A stretch of 22,623 nucleotides of DNA from CAZVJA01 sp964626885 (lineage in GTDB: Bacteria; Planctomycetota; Planctomycetia; Planctomycetales; Planctomycetaceae), in the NCBI GenBank assembly GCA_964626885.1, contig CAZVJA010000074.1, positions 1 to 22,623 on the forward strand, in the 5' to 3' direction. Shown here one piece after another: positions 1 through 7,476 of this stretch (positions are counted from its first letter, which is position 1; each line of letters opens with the position of its first letter). The notes below the pieces were generated by a model. The model saw nothing but the letters and a program-made list of their open reading frames with translations. It was not told the DNA's origin and made no database searches. The translations under genes and the position numbers were made by a program.

Positions 1-2485
1 AAACGCGCAGCTGGTCTTCGGTCGGCGCAACGTCCTGCACCGCTCTACTCACCTCCCCGTTGTCGGCCCGGTCGTCAATCACCATTCGCCAGACGCGGCC
101 CAGGAACCGGCTGATGCCGTCGACGCCGCTCATGCTCCAGGGCTTGGCCGCTTCGAGCGGGCCCATGAACATCTCGTACATGCGAAGCGCATCGGCTCCG
201 TACTGCGCGACGATGTGATCCGGGTTGATAACATTGCCGCGCGATTTCGACATTTTGTATGCGCGGCTTTGGACGGCGATCTCGGAATTTTCGATGAGAA
301 CGAAGTCCTCCCCTTTTTTCTCGACCTGGCCGGCCTCGATGGAAACGGGCTTCACCGGCTTACCGCTCGAGGAATTGACCCACACCGTCTCACCGGTGTT
401 AGGGTCGTTCTGCTCGCGGACGCTCCGCGCGGAGACCCAGTTCCCCGAGCCCTCCTGATAGCCGGTGAGTTCCGCTTCGCCCAAGATCATTCCCTGGTTG
501 ACGAGCTTGCGGAACGGCTCGGGTGTGCAGACGTAGCCGCGGTCGAAGAGGATTTTGTGCCAGAACCGTGAGTAGAGGAGATGCAGCACGGCATGTTCCG
601 CGCCGCCGATGTAGAGATCGACCGGCATCCAGTATTTTTCGACCGCCGGGTCGACGAACTGCTGGGCGTTCTTCGGGTCGGTGAAGCGGAGGTAATACCA
701 GCAGGAGCCAGCCCACTGCGGCATGGTGTTCGTTTCGCGCATGAGGCGCGTTCCGTCAGCGTCGGTTTTGTAGAGCCAGTCGTCGGGGGCTTTCGCGAGA
801 GGCGGCTCTGGTTTGCCGGTGGGATGGAAGTTCTGCATTTCCGGCAGCGTGACCGGGAGATTTTCAATGGGGACGGCACGGAGTAAGCCGGTCGGCTCGC
901 CGTTGGCGTCGAGTTCGTGCCAGACGGGGAACGGTTCTCCCCAGAAGTGCTGCCGACTGAAGAGCCAGTCGCGCAAGCGGTAATTGACGGCGGCTTTACC
1001 CAGCCCGCCGGCGGCGAGATCGGCGGAAATCTTTTTCTTGAACTCGGCGGTCGGCAAGCCGTCGTATGCGCTCGAATGGACGGCTTTCCCCAATCCCGCG
1101 AACGGAAACTCGCGGCGACCGTTCACCTCGCGCGCGAGGGCGAGTTCTTCTTTCGTCGGCTCGTACTTCGCGGGGGCTTCGACGACGGTGATGATTGGCA
1201 GATGGAATTTGACCGCGAACTCCCAGTCGCGGAGATCGTGGGCGGGAACTGCCATGATCGCCCCGGTGCCGTAGCTGATGAGCACGTAATCGGCGATCCA
1301 GATCGGCACCTGCTGTCCATTGACCGGATTGATCGCATGCGAACCGGTGAAGACGCCGGTCTTGTCCTTCGCGAGGTCGGTGCGGTCGAGATCGCTCTTG
1401 CCGGCTGCTTGTTGGCGATATTTTTCGACGGCGGGCTTCTGTTCCGGTGTCGTCAAACGATCGACGAAGGGATGCTCCGGCGCGAGGACCATGTAAGTCG
1501 CGCCGAAGAGGGTATCGGGGCGCGTGGTGTAAATGCGGAGCACATCGTTGGAGGGTTCTTTGGGAAAGCTGGACGCCGCGCGCGATTTCTTCCAGGCCTC
1601 GAAACCGGCTTGAGGATCCTTGGCACCAGGTGCACCGATGTAGAAATCGACCTCCGCCCCTTCGCTGCGGCCGATCCAGTTGCGCTGCAAGGTTTTGATC
1701 GACTCGGTCCAGTCGAGGTCAGCCAGTTCGTCGAGCAATCGCTCGGCGTAATCGGTGATGCGGAGCATCCATTGCCGCATGGCGATCCGCGTGACCGGGT
1801 GACTGCCGCGTTCGCTCTTGCCGTCGATGACTTCTTCGTTGGCGAGCACCGTGCCGAGCGCGGGGCACCAGTTGACCGGGGCAAAGTGCTGATAAGCGAG
1901 GCGATGCTTGTCCTGATACCGGCGGACTGCTTCGTCCCCTTGCGCACGGGTGTCGTCGGGAACCGGAAGCTCGGAGATCGGCCGGCCGCGCCCTTTTCGT
2001 TGGACGCCGTCGGGGCCGGTCCACTCGCAATCACGGTCGTACCAGGAATCGAAGATGACGAGGAAGATCCACTGCGTCCAGCGGAAGTAATCGGGGTCGG
2101 TGGTCGAGAACTCGCGGCTCCAGTCGTAGCTGAAGCCGAGCATTTTCAACTGCCGGCGAAAGGTGTCGATGTTCTTGTAGGTGGTAATGCGGGGGGGAGT
2201 GCCGGTCTTGATGGCATGCTGTTCGGCGGGGAGTCCGAAGGCATCCCAACCCATTGGGTGGAGTACATGCCGGCCGCGCATCCGCTCGAAGCGGCAGACG
2301 ATGTCGGTGGCGGTGTACCCCTCCGGGTGGCCAACGTGGAGCCCGTCCCCCGAAGGATAGGGAAACATATCGAGGACGTAGAGCTTCTTCTTGCCCGGGG
2401 CGGAATCCGGGGTGCGGAACGTCTGGTTTTCATCCCAGTGGCGCTGCCACTTGGCTTCGATCCGTTTGGCGTCGTAACGGGGCAT
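1..2485 (-). CDS. leuS: Leucyl-tRNA synthetase, C-terminus cut off by the window edge
   Basis: Charges tRNA-Leu with leucine in the cytoplasm (class Ia synthetase). Read from ATG at 2485 leftwards, about 828 codons are present with no stop before base 1, so the anticodon-binding C-terminus is missing. Visible landmarks are the HIGH-type motif HVGH at residues 50-53, NWCP near 205, the editing-domain motif TTRPDT at 320-325, and KMSKS at 744-748 (bases about 242-256). The zinc-binding cysteines of the E. coli enzyme after NWCP are absent and replaced by a DGKSERGSHPV stretch. KMSKS lies roughly 125 residues later than in E. coli LeuRS; clear extra segments are at about 150-200 and 283-312. No strong Shine-Dalgarno precedes the ATG. 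The gene stands alone, divergent from the plus-strand genes, behind its own promoter and a structured leader. Confidence 0.97.
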   Translation of the reverse strand, partial: MPRYDAKRIEAKWQRHWDENQTFRTPDSAPGKKKLYVLDMFPYPSGDGLHVGHPEGYTATDIVCRFERMRGRHVLHPMGWDAFGLPAEQHAIKTGTPPRITTYKNIDTFRRQLKMLGFSYDWSREFSTTDPDYFRWTQWIFLVIFDSWYDRDCEWTGPDGVQRKGRGRPISELPVPDDTRAQGDEAVRRYQDKHRLAYQHFAPVNWCPALGTVLANEEVIDGKSERGSHPVTRIAMRQWMLRITDYAERLLDELADLDWTESIKTLQRNWIGRSEGAEVDFYIGAPGAKDPQAGFEAWKKSRAASSFPKEPSNDVLRIYTTRPDTLFGATYMVLAPEHPFVDRLTTPEQKPAVEKYRQQAAGKSDLDRTDLAKDKTGVFTGSHAINPVNGQQVPIWIADYVLISYGTGAIMAVPAHDLRDWEFAVKFHLPIITVVEAPAKYEPTKEELALAREVNGRREFPFAGLGKAVHSSAYDGLPTAEFKKKISADLAAGGLGKAAVNYRLRDWLFSRQHFWGEPFPVWHELDANGEPTGLLRAVPIENLPVTLPEMQNFHPTGKPEPPLAKAPDDWLYKTDADGTRLMRETNTMPQWAGSCWYYLRFTDPKNAQQFVDPAVEKYWMPVDLYIGGAEHAVLHLLYSRFWHKILFDRGYVCTPEPFRKLVNQGMILGEAELTGYQEGSGNWVSARSVREQNDPNTGETVWVNSSSGKPVKPVSIEAGQVEKKGEDFVLIENSEIAVQSRAYKMSKSRGNVINPDHIVAQYGADALRMYEMFMGPLEAAKPWSMSGVDGISRFLGRVWRMVIDDRADNGEVSRAVQDVAPTEDQLRV

Positions 2486-2496
2486 GGCGGGGTTAA

Positions 2497-2611
2497 CAGG
2501 CTTCAGGTTGTCGGGCGATCGGGCTGCAGGAAAACAGGCTGTGGGGGTAAAGCATCTCGGGCTGGAGAATTCACTTTTCCGGAAGCCCGATGCCTGACCA
2601 CCTGAAGCCAG
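2497..2611 (-). promoter_or_regulatory. Long imperfect hairpin filling the leuS leader
   Basis: Bases 2497-2534 and 2575-2611 are imperfect inverted repeats of about 38 bases (shared cores GGCTTCAGG, ATCGGGCT and GGAAAA) around a 40-base loop. The stem ends about 12 bases before the leuS start codon. A third related segment in the loop (2553-2569, containing CTCGGGCTGGAG) can pair with the same arm at 2575-2594, so two mutually exclusive foldings can be drawn. This could be an attenuator-like leader or the remnant of a small inverted-repeat element. The repeats are directly visible; the function is inferred. Confidence 0.55.
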
Positions 2612-3020
2612 TTTTGTTTCGTAAGTGTATTGAGGACTGGACACAATGACAAATCCACCGGTTCGGGCCAGACTTTCCCAACACGCCCGGGCCGGAAGGC
2701 GTATGTCAGGGGTGAAGAACGAGAACGGACGCCAAAAGCAGAACTGTGAACAGAGGCACACTGGCCACTCGACCCGGCCTGTGTGCCTTTCGTTCGTCTG
2801 GGGGATTCGTCTCTTCCATTTTTTCACTTGCCTCTCTGTGTTTCTCATCCACAATTCCCTTGGTTCGGAGGCAATTCCTTCGTCCCCCCTTTCAAGTTGC
2901 TAACGCACGCTTAACGATAAATTCCTATTGCCTTCATTCTCTCAAACGTGGTAATTGCCAATTAGAACGCGATGTACACCCGTGGCTGGGCTGTCGAAGT
3001 CCCCATTTTCGAGGTGTGGC
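2612..3020. other. Rest of the divergent intergenic region
   Basis: No convincing gene is present between the leuS leader and the start of the DUF5658-like gene. Apart from the leuS promoter it holds a short hairpin: AGGCACACTGGCC (2754-2766) opposite GGCCTGTGTGCCT (2776-2788), 13 bp with one mismatch and a 9-base loop, not followed by a T-run. Bases 2780-2960 are pyrimidine-rich. No clear promoter for the plus-strand gene was found; the candidates seen have poor spacing or poor -10 boxes. Confidence 0.5.
2624..2652 (-). promoter_or_regulatory. Predicted sigma-70-type promoter of leuS
   Basis: On the minus strand TTGTCA (2652-2647) and TACACT (2629-2624) are separated by exactly 17 bases, close to the vegetative consensus. 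Transcription would begin near 2617 and give a leader of about 130 bases before the leuS start. That leader is almost wholly occupied by the hairpin at 2497-2611. The promoter is inferred from sequence only. Confidence 0.6.
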
Positions 3021-3419
3021 ATGCACGACTCGTACTCGACGAACGCAACCAATTCGCCCTTTGCCGTGCTCTTTCGGCGGGAGCTGCCTCTCCAGCGGGA
3101 AAGCTCGCTGTTCCTGTTGGTCAGTGCGCTCGACGTCTTCATGACGTACCTGCTACTGGCGCATTCGGGTGAGGAGGGGGGAGGACCGCGATTTTATGAG
3201 TCGAACCCGGTGGCAAGGACGTTCATGTTCTACTGGGGAGTGCGGGGCTTGGTGTACTTCAAATTCGCGATGGTCGCCGTTGTCGAGGTGATTGCGCAAA
3301 TTGTCGCCCTGAAACGGGTGGAGACCGCACGGCGGCTGCTCGAATTCGGCACGGTGGTCGTCGGTGGTGTGGTTATCTACAGCCTCACGCTGCTTTTGCG
3401 ACACGCGCCGATGATGTGA
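3021..3419 (+). CDS. Small DUF5658-like membrane protein
   Basis: This 132-residue protein has three predicted membrane segments at about 30-47, 77-97 and 108-127. The pattern of an Asp in the first helix (SALDVFMTYLLL), a loop motif ESNPVAR (60-66), and WGVRGLVYFK leading into the second helix resembles the DUF5658 family, whose function is unknown. ATG at 3021 was chosen because GAGGTG lies 4-5 bases upstream; an in-frame TTG at 2955 would add 22 residues that look unlike the family. It is followed after 144 bases by the UAP-like gene on the same strand, but there is no sign of a shared role. The family assignment is from pattern memory. Confidence 0.75.
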   Translation: MHDSYSTNATNSPFAVLFRRELPLQRESSLFLLVSALDVFMTYLLLAHSGEEGGGPRFYESNPVARTFMFYWGVRGLVYFKFAMVAVVEVIAQIVALKRVETARRLLEFGTVVVGGVVIYSLTLLLRHAPMM

Positions 3420-3488
3420 GAGCCGGGTTGGTTTGCGGCGGCCGAGTTCACATCCTCGGTGCGCGGAGCACTTTCCTCCCCACTTTCC

Positions 3489-3508
3489 AGCCGTTAACCT
3501 GAACGGCT
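3489..3508 (+). repeat. Short perfect hairpin between two genes
   Basis: AGCCGTT (3489-3495) and AACGGCT (3502-3508) form a 7-bp stem with a 6-base loop, downstream of the DUF5658-like gene. The bases after it (GCGATTGTGTTT) are only weakly T-rich, so it could be a poor intrinsic terminator or have no function. Confidence 0.3.
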
Positions 3509-3563
3509 GCGATTGTGTTTGCATCGTGTTTCACCGGCTTTTGAATGTGTCGATCATTGTCTG

Positions 3564-4997
3564 ATGAGCAAACCACTCCCGGCTGAAATCTCCGAATTGC
3601 TGCGCCGACACGGTCAGGACCATCTGGAGCGCCGGCATGATTCACTCGCGGACAACGCACGCGCCGCTTTTGCATCTCAGCTGCGCGAGATCGATATTCC
3701 ACAGGTGCAACAGCTCTACGAGTCGCTGCAGGCCACCGAGGTCGGCGGGAATGAGGGTGAAACCGCCGCATCGCGCGCCGCCCGGGCGGCGCCCCCTTCG
3801 CAGGTCATCCGGCTTCCTCGCGCCGCCGATGAGCAATCCGCCTGGAACCACGCAGCCCAAATTGGTCACGAACTCCTCCGAGCCGGAAAGGTGGGGGTGG
3901 TTCTTGTGGCCGGAGGTCAGGGAACGAGACTCGGCTTTTCGCAACCGAAGGGGATGTTTCCCATCGGCCCGGTCAGCGAGAATTCGTTGTATCAACTTCT
4001 GGCGGAGCAGGTAGTTGCCCGTGGTCGACAATCGGGCGTGCGGATTCCGTACTTCGTGATGACGAGCGACGCCACGCATGAAGCGACCGTCGCTTTTTTC
4101 GAGGAACACGGACGCTTTGGGCTTGAACGGGACGACGTCTTCTTCTTTCGCCAAGGGGTGATGCCGGCGGTCGACGCTCGCACCGGACGCATTCTTCTCT
4201 CGGAAGAGGGGATGATCAGCACCAGTCCCGACGGGCACGGAGGGCTGCTGGCCGCGCTCGACAACGCGAAGCTATTCGATGAAATGCGTTCCCGTGGCAT
4301 CGATTACCTGTATTACCATCAGGTCGACAACCCGACCGCGATCGTCTGCGATCCTGCGTTGCTTGGCTGGCATGCCCTGCGGCAGGCCGATGTTTCGACG
4401 AAGGTCGTCGCCAAACGCTCGGCCGAGGAACGGATGGGGCTGGTGGCGGAGGTCGATCGAAAAACCTGCATCATCGAATACAGCGACCTGCCGGAGGACA
4501 TCGCCCGCCAAACGGACGACGAAGGCCGGTTGCGGCACTGGGCGGGCAACACGGCGATCCACGTTTTCAGCCGGGCGTTTTTGGAACAAATTGCGCATCA
4601 GGCGGGGGGGTTGCCGTTTCACGCCGCGCGGAAGAAAGTTCTGCACCTCGACGAGACCGGGCGCGTGGTCGATCCGTCGGAGCCAAATGCCATCAAATTC
4701 GAGCGGTTCATCTTCGACGTCCTGCCATTGACCGAACGGGCACTTGTCGTCGAAGGGGACCGCGAGAGAGAATTCAATCCGGTGAAGAACGACACCGGAG
4801 CCGATTCTCCCGAGACGGCACGGCAGGCGCTCTCCGCGATTCATCGCGGCTGGCTGCGTCAGGCCGGCGCTCAAGTCGACGACCAAATTCCGGTCGAAAT
4901 CAGTCCGCTGGCTGCTCTCGACGCGGAACAAGTCCGTGCCCGGATCGCTCCGGGGACGAAATACAGCACACCGCTGTATCTGCATGGAACTCGGTGA
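3564..4997 (+). CDS. UDPGP-family uridylyltransferase, closest to UDP-N-acetylglucosamine pyrophosphorylase (UAP/AGX type)
   Basis: Likely transfers UMP from UTP to a sugar-1-phosphate (GlcNAc-1-P or a hexose-1-P) in the cytoplasm. The 477-residue protein carries the UDPGP-family nucleotide loop VAGGQGTRLGFSQPKG at 115-130, a SPDGHGG segment near 221-227, HQVDNP at 252-257, and a C-terminal block IKFERFIFD (377-385) followed by EFNPVKND (403-410), which is characteristic of the eukaryote-type UAP/AGX branch rather than bacterial GlmU. ATG at 3564 is preferred over an in-frame TTG at 3513, since the extra 17 residues look unrelated. The next gene, a GDP-mannose enzyme, starts 30 bases downstream, so the two are probably co-transcribed to make activated sugars. 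The exact sugar cannot be settled from sequence alone. Confidence 0.85.
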   Translation: MSKPLPAEISELLRRHGQDHLERRHDSLADNARAAFASQLREIDIPQVQQLYESLQATEVGGNEGETAASRAARAAPPSQVIRLPRAADEQSAWNHAAQIGHELLRAGKVGVVLVAGGQGTRLGFSQPKGMFPIGPVSENSLYQLLAEQVVARGRQSGVRIPYFVMTSDATHEATVAFFEEHGRFGLERDDVFFFRQGVMPAVDARTGRILLSEEGMISTSPDGHGGLLAALDNAKLFDEMRSRGIDYLYYHQVDNPTAIVCDPALLGWHALRQADVSTKVVAKRSAEERMGLVAEVDRKTCIIEYSDLPEDIARQTDDEGRLRHWAGNTAIHVFSRAFLEQIAHQAGGLPFHAARKKVLHLDETGRVVDPSEPNAIKFERFIFDVLPLTERALVVEGDREREFNPVKNDTGADSPETARQALSAIHRGWLRQAGAQVDDQIPVEISPLAALDAEQVRARIAPGTKYSTPLYLHGTR

Positions 4998-5027
4998 TAC
5001 TCTCCGTTTTGAAGGCAAGGACCGACG

Positions 5028-6101
5028 ATGCTGCACGCCGTCATCATGGCTGGAGGGAGTGGAACGCGATTCTGGCCACGGAGCCGCCGGGCGCGCCCCA
5101 AGCAGTTGCTGAATTTCGGAAGCGAGCAAACGCTCATTCAAGAAACGGCGGGGCGAGTCGATCCGTGGGTCGCGCCGTCTCGCCTCTGGGTCGTCACGAA
5201 TCAGGTTCTGGCTGTTGAGACATCCGAGCAGCTCCCACAAGTCGAGGCGAATCAGATTCTCATTGAGCCGTGCGGTCGAAACACCGCTCCCTGCATCGGT
5301 CTGGCGGCGGTGCATCTGCTCCACAAAGATCCGGATGCCGTGATGCTCGTGATGCCGGCCGATCATGCAATTCGTCCGCCCGATCAGTTTCGCGCGTCGG
5401 TCGAGTGCGCTGTCGCCCTCGTCGAGCGTGAACCACACGCCCTTGTTCTGTTCGGCGTCACGCCGAACTCTCCCGCGACGGGCTACGGCTACATTGAACG
5501 AGGGAACGTCGTTCCGAACGAATCGTCCGCTTTTCGCGTGAAAAGCTTCCGCGAGAAGCCGGACCGTCAAACGGCCGGGCAATACCTCACTAGCGGAGGG
5601 TTCTACTGGAATTGTGGGATTTTTATCTGGCGGGCACAGACGATTCTCGACGCCTTGCAGGAATTTGAACCCGACATGCACGCGCGCTTGCTCACGGTCG
5701 ACAAGGCAATCGGTGCATCGAATTACACGCAAGTGCTCAATCGCGAGTTCCCGTTGATGAAAGCGATCTCCATCGACTTCGCGGTTCTCGAACAGGCTTC
5801 ATCCGTGAATGTCGTCGAAGCGTCGTTCGAATGGGACGATGTCGGAAGCTGGTTGGCGCTCACCCGCTTGCTCGGTGCCGATGCCCACGGCAATACGATC
5901 GACGCGCTGCATTGCGAAGTCGATACGCGCGGCTGCATTATCCGCGGGTCGAAAGGGCATCTGATCGCCACCGCCGGCCTCGAGAACTGCATTGTCGTAC
6001 AGACACCCGATGCCACGCTTGTCGCCCGGAAGGATGACGAGAATGCACTCCGGCGGATTGTCGAACGGTTAAAGGAACTCGGCTATGACCAGTTCCTCTG
6101 A
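5028..6101 (+). CDS. manC: Mannose-1-phosphate guanylyltransferase (GDP-mannose pyrophosphorylase)
   Basis: Makes GDP-mannose from mannose-1-phosphate and GTP for glycans and surface polysaccharides. The 357-residue protein begins with the nucleotidyltransferase signature MAGGSGTRFWPRSR and PKQLL (7-28). It continues with EPCGRNTAPC (80-89), MPADH (109-113), TGYGYIERG, FYWNCGIFIW, and the late block SIDFAVLEQ followed by FEWDDVGSW. It ends without the C-terminal cupin isomerase domain of bifunctional ManC/AlgA proteins, so it should be the single-activity form. It starts 30 bases after the UAP-like gene and its end overlaps ruvX by 17 bases, which supports one transcript. The symbol manC denotes activity; no paralogue can be excluded. 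Confidence 0.93.
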   Translation: MLHAVIMAGGSGTRFWPRSRRARPKQLLNFGSEQTLIQETAGRVDPWVAPSRLWVVTNQVLAVETSEQLPQVEANQILIEPCGRNTAPCIGLAAVHLLHKDPDAVMLVMPADHAIRPPDQFRASVECAVALVEREPHALVLFGVTPNSPATGYGYIERGNVVPNESSAFRVKSFREKPDRQTAGQYLTSGGFYWNCGIFIWRAQTILDALQEFEPDMHARLLTVDKAIGASNYTQVLNREFPLMKAISIDFAVLEQASSVNVVEASFEWDDVGSWLALTRLLGADAHGNTIDALHCEVDTRGCIIRGSKGHLIATAGLENCIVVQTPDATLVARKDDENALRRIVERLKELGYDQFL

Positions 6102-6558
6102 GCCGGCGAATTTCCCCACACGGGGGCGGCTGCTGGGTCTCGATTACGGCACGAAGCGGCTCGGTGTCGCCGTCTCCGACGACGAACAGCACATCGCCGG
6201 TCCGCTCGAAACCATCGAGCGCCGCGGCGAGCAGGAAGATACCCGCCGGCTTGCCGCGCTCGTCGCCGACTATCAGATCCAAGGGATTGTCGTGGGGTTG
6301 CCGGTACACATGAGCGGCCAGGAAGGGGGGAAAGCTCGCGAGGCCCGCATGTTCGGCGAGTGGGTCGAGCGAGTGACAAAACTCCCAATCATCTACTGGG
6401 ACGAGCGGTACTCGTCCGCAATGGCTGAGTCGCACCTGATGGCGGCGGAACTCAGCTCGAAGAAACGAAAGGCCCGGCTCGACAAAGTCGCCGCCCAGAT
6501 CTTTTTGCAATCCTTCCTGGATGCCAAAGACCGTCACCTTCCGCCGCAAGCGATGTGA
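6085..6558 (+). CDS. ruvX: RuvX/YqgF-type putative Holliday junction resolvase, 16S pre-rRNA nuclease family
   Basis: An RNase H-fold nuclease of 157 residues; the family is tied to 5'-end processing of 16S rRNA and to resolution of branched DNA. Conserved elements are GLDYGTKRLGVAVSD (18-32, catalytic Asp20), GLPVHMSG (71-78), DERYSS (106-111) and LDKVAAQIFLQSFLD (132-146, with the last acidic position Asp133). The N-terminus has about 13 extra residues before the first strand. The start ATG lies inside the end of manC, giving a 17-base overlap in another frame and probable translational coupling. It has no metabolic link to the sugar enzymes and is likely just a passenger in the operon. Confidence 0.93.
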   Translation: MTSSSEPANFPTRGRLLGLDYGTKRLGVAVSDDEQHIAGPLETIERRGEQEDTRRLAALVADYQIQGIVVGLPVHMSGQEGGKAREARMFGEWVERVTKLPIIYWDERYSSAMAESHLMAAELSSKKRKARLDKVAAQIFLQSFLDAKDRHLPPQAM

Positions 6559-6692
6559 GGCCGGCGATCGGGTTATCAGGCTTCGGGGAGAGCGAATCGA
6601 GAGTGGCGGATAGGGAAATGAACTAACACATTACATTGGATTGCGAATTATGAACGTCGCCGGGCGAGCGAAGAATCGAAGGAACATCGGCA

Positions 6693-7445
6693 TTGATAAC
6701 GAATAACGTATCAGGCACCTGGAACTCGATCGAACTCGGCGGGAAATTGATCGACGTTTACGAGCCGCAGCAACCGGCGGATCACGGCCGCGTCGTACTC
6801 TTTCTTCATGGGCACGGATTGCGCACGCTCAAAGATAACACCGCGTATGCAGCCGAGTTCGATCGGCACGGGCTGCGGTGCGTCTGCCCGCACGGCCAGC
6901 GTTCGTGGTGGCTCGATGTCGTCTGTTCCGAGTTTGATCCGGCGATCACGCCGCTGGCGTATCTGCGCGAGCAGGTCGTCCCGTTTATTACCGAACGGTG
7001 GGGAACAAAGCCGCCGGGGATCGGCCTGTTCGGCATCAGCATGGGGGGCCAGGGAGCGTTGCAATTGGCGTATCGTCGGGCGCGGGAGTTTCCCGTCGTG
7101 GCGGCTCTGTCGCCGGCTGTCGATTTTCAGAACTGGCACGGCCAAGGATTTCCGCTCGACGAGATGTTCTCGAGTCGCGAAGCCGCACGGCAAGCGACGG
7201 CGATCTTACAAATCCACCCGCTCAACTGGCCGCGACATCAGTTCCTGGCTTGTGACCCGTTGGATGCGGAGTGGTTCGAGAGCGCCGACCGGTTGATGAT
7301 GAAACTGTCGTCGATGGGGATTCCGTTTGAAGCGGATCTCACAACTTCGGCCGGCGGGCACTGCTGGGAATATTTCGACGTCATGGCGGCGAGAGTGATC
7401 GAGTTTTTGGCGACGAAGCTGGAGGAAGAGAATCTCCGGCTGTGA
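6693..7445 (+). CDS. Alpha/beta hydrolase, esterase-D/dienelactone-hydrolase-like
   Basis: A 250-residue soluble hydrolase with no signal peptide. An oxyanion-type HGHG (39-42), nucleophile elbow GISMGG (114-119, Ser116), a probable acid Asp at about 188, and a catalytic His in SAGGHCWEYF (His223) form a complete triad in the right order. The GGHxWEY ending resembles the esterase-D/S-formylglutathione hydrolase group, but the substrate cannot be told. The start is probably TTG at 6693: AAGGA at 6679-6683 is well placed, and the frame has no ATG or GTG near the N-terminus before the conserved region. An 18-codon ORF (6650-6706) overlaps this start in another frame. The gene ends only 31 bases from the convergent LptC/OstA-like gene, with no obvious terminator between. 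Confidence 0.82.
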   Translation: MITNNVSGTWNSIELGGKLIDVYEPQQPADHGRVVLFLHGHGLRTLKDNTAYAAEFDRHGLRCVCPHGQRSWWLDVVCSEFDPAITPLAYLREQVVPFITERWGTKPPGIGLFGISMGGQGALQLAYRRAREFPVVAALSPAVDFQNWHGQGFPLDEMFSSREAARQATAILQIHPLNWPRHQFLACDPLDAEWFESADRLMMKLSSMGIPFEADLTTSAGGHCWEYFDVMAARVIEFLATKLEEENLRL

Positions 7446-7476
7446 TGGCCGCTCGTGTGCTTTCGATCGCGGGATG

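Noticed and set aside
917..2605. A 562-codon open frame on the plus strand
   Set aside because: It lies wholly antisense to leuS and its upstream region; the protein has no recognisable motif, while the minus strand encodes a clear LeuRS.
2497..2611. Possible integron attC site
   Set aside because: The imperfect palindrome recalls an attC site, but the paired RYYYAAC and GTTRRRY core boxes are not present at its ends, and no cassette or integrase is nearby.
2646..2903. An 85-codon ATG frame in the leuS divergent region
   Set aside because: No ribosome site, an odd composition and a start inside the leuS promoter; it looks like chance in non-coding sequence.
4272..5732. A 486-codon open frame on the minus strand
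   Set aside because: It is antisense to both the UAP-like gene and manC, which have full family motifs; GC-rich codon use creates such mirror frames.
7446..7476. Bidirectional terminator between convergent genes
   Set aside because: Only 31 bases separate the stops and no stem-loop with T-tract is visible.
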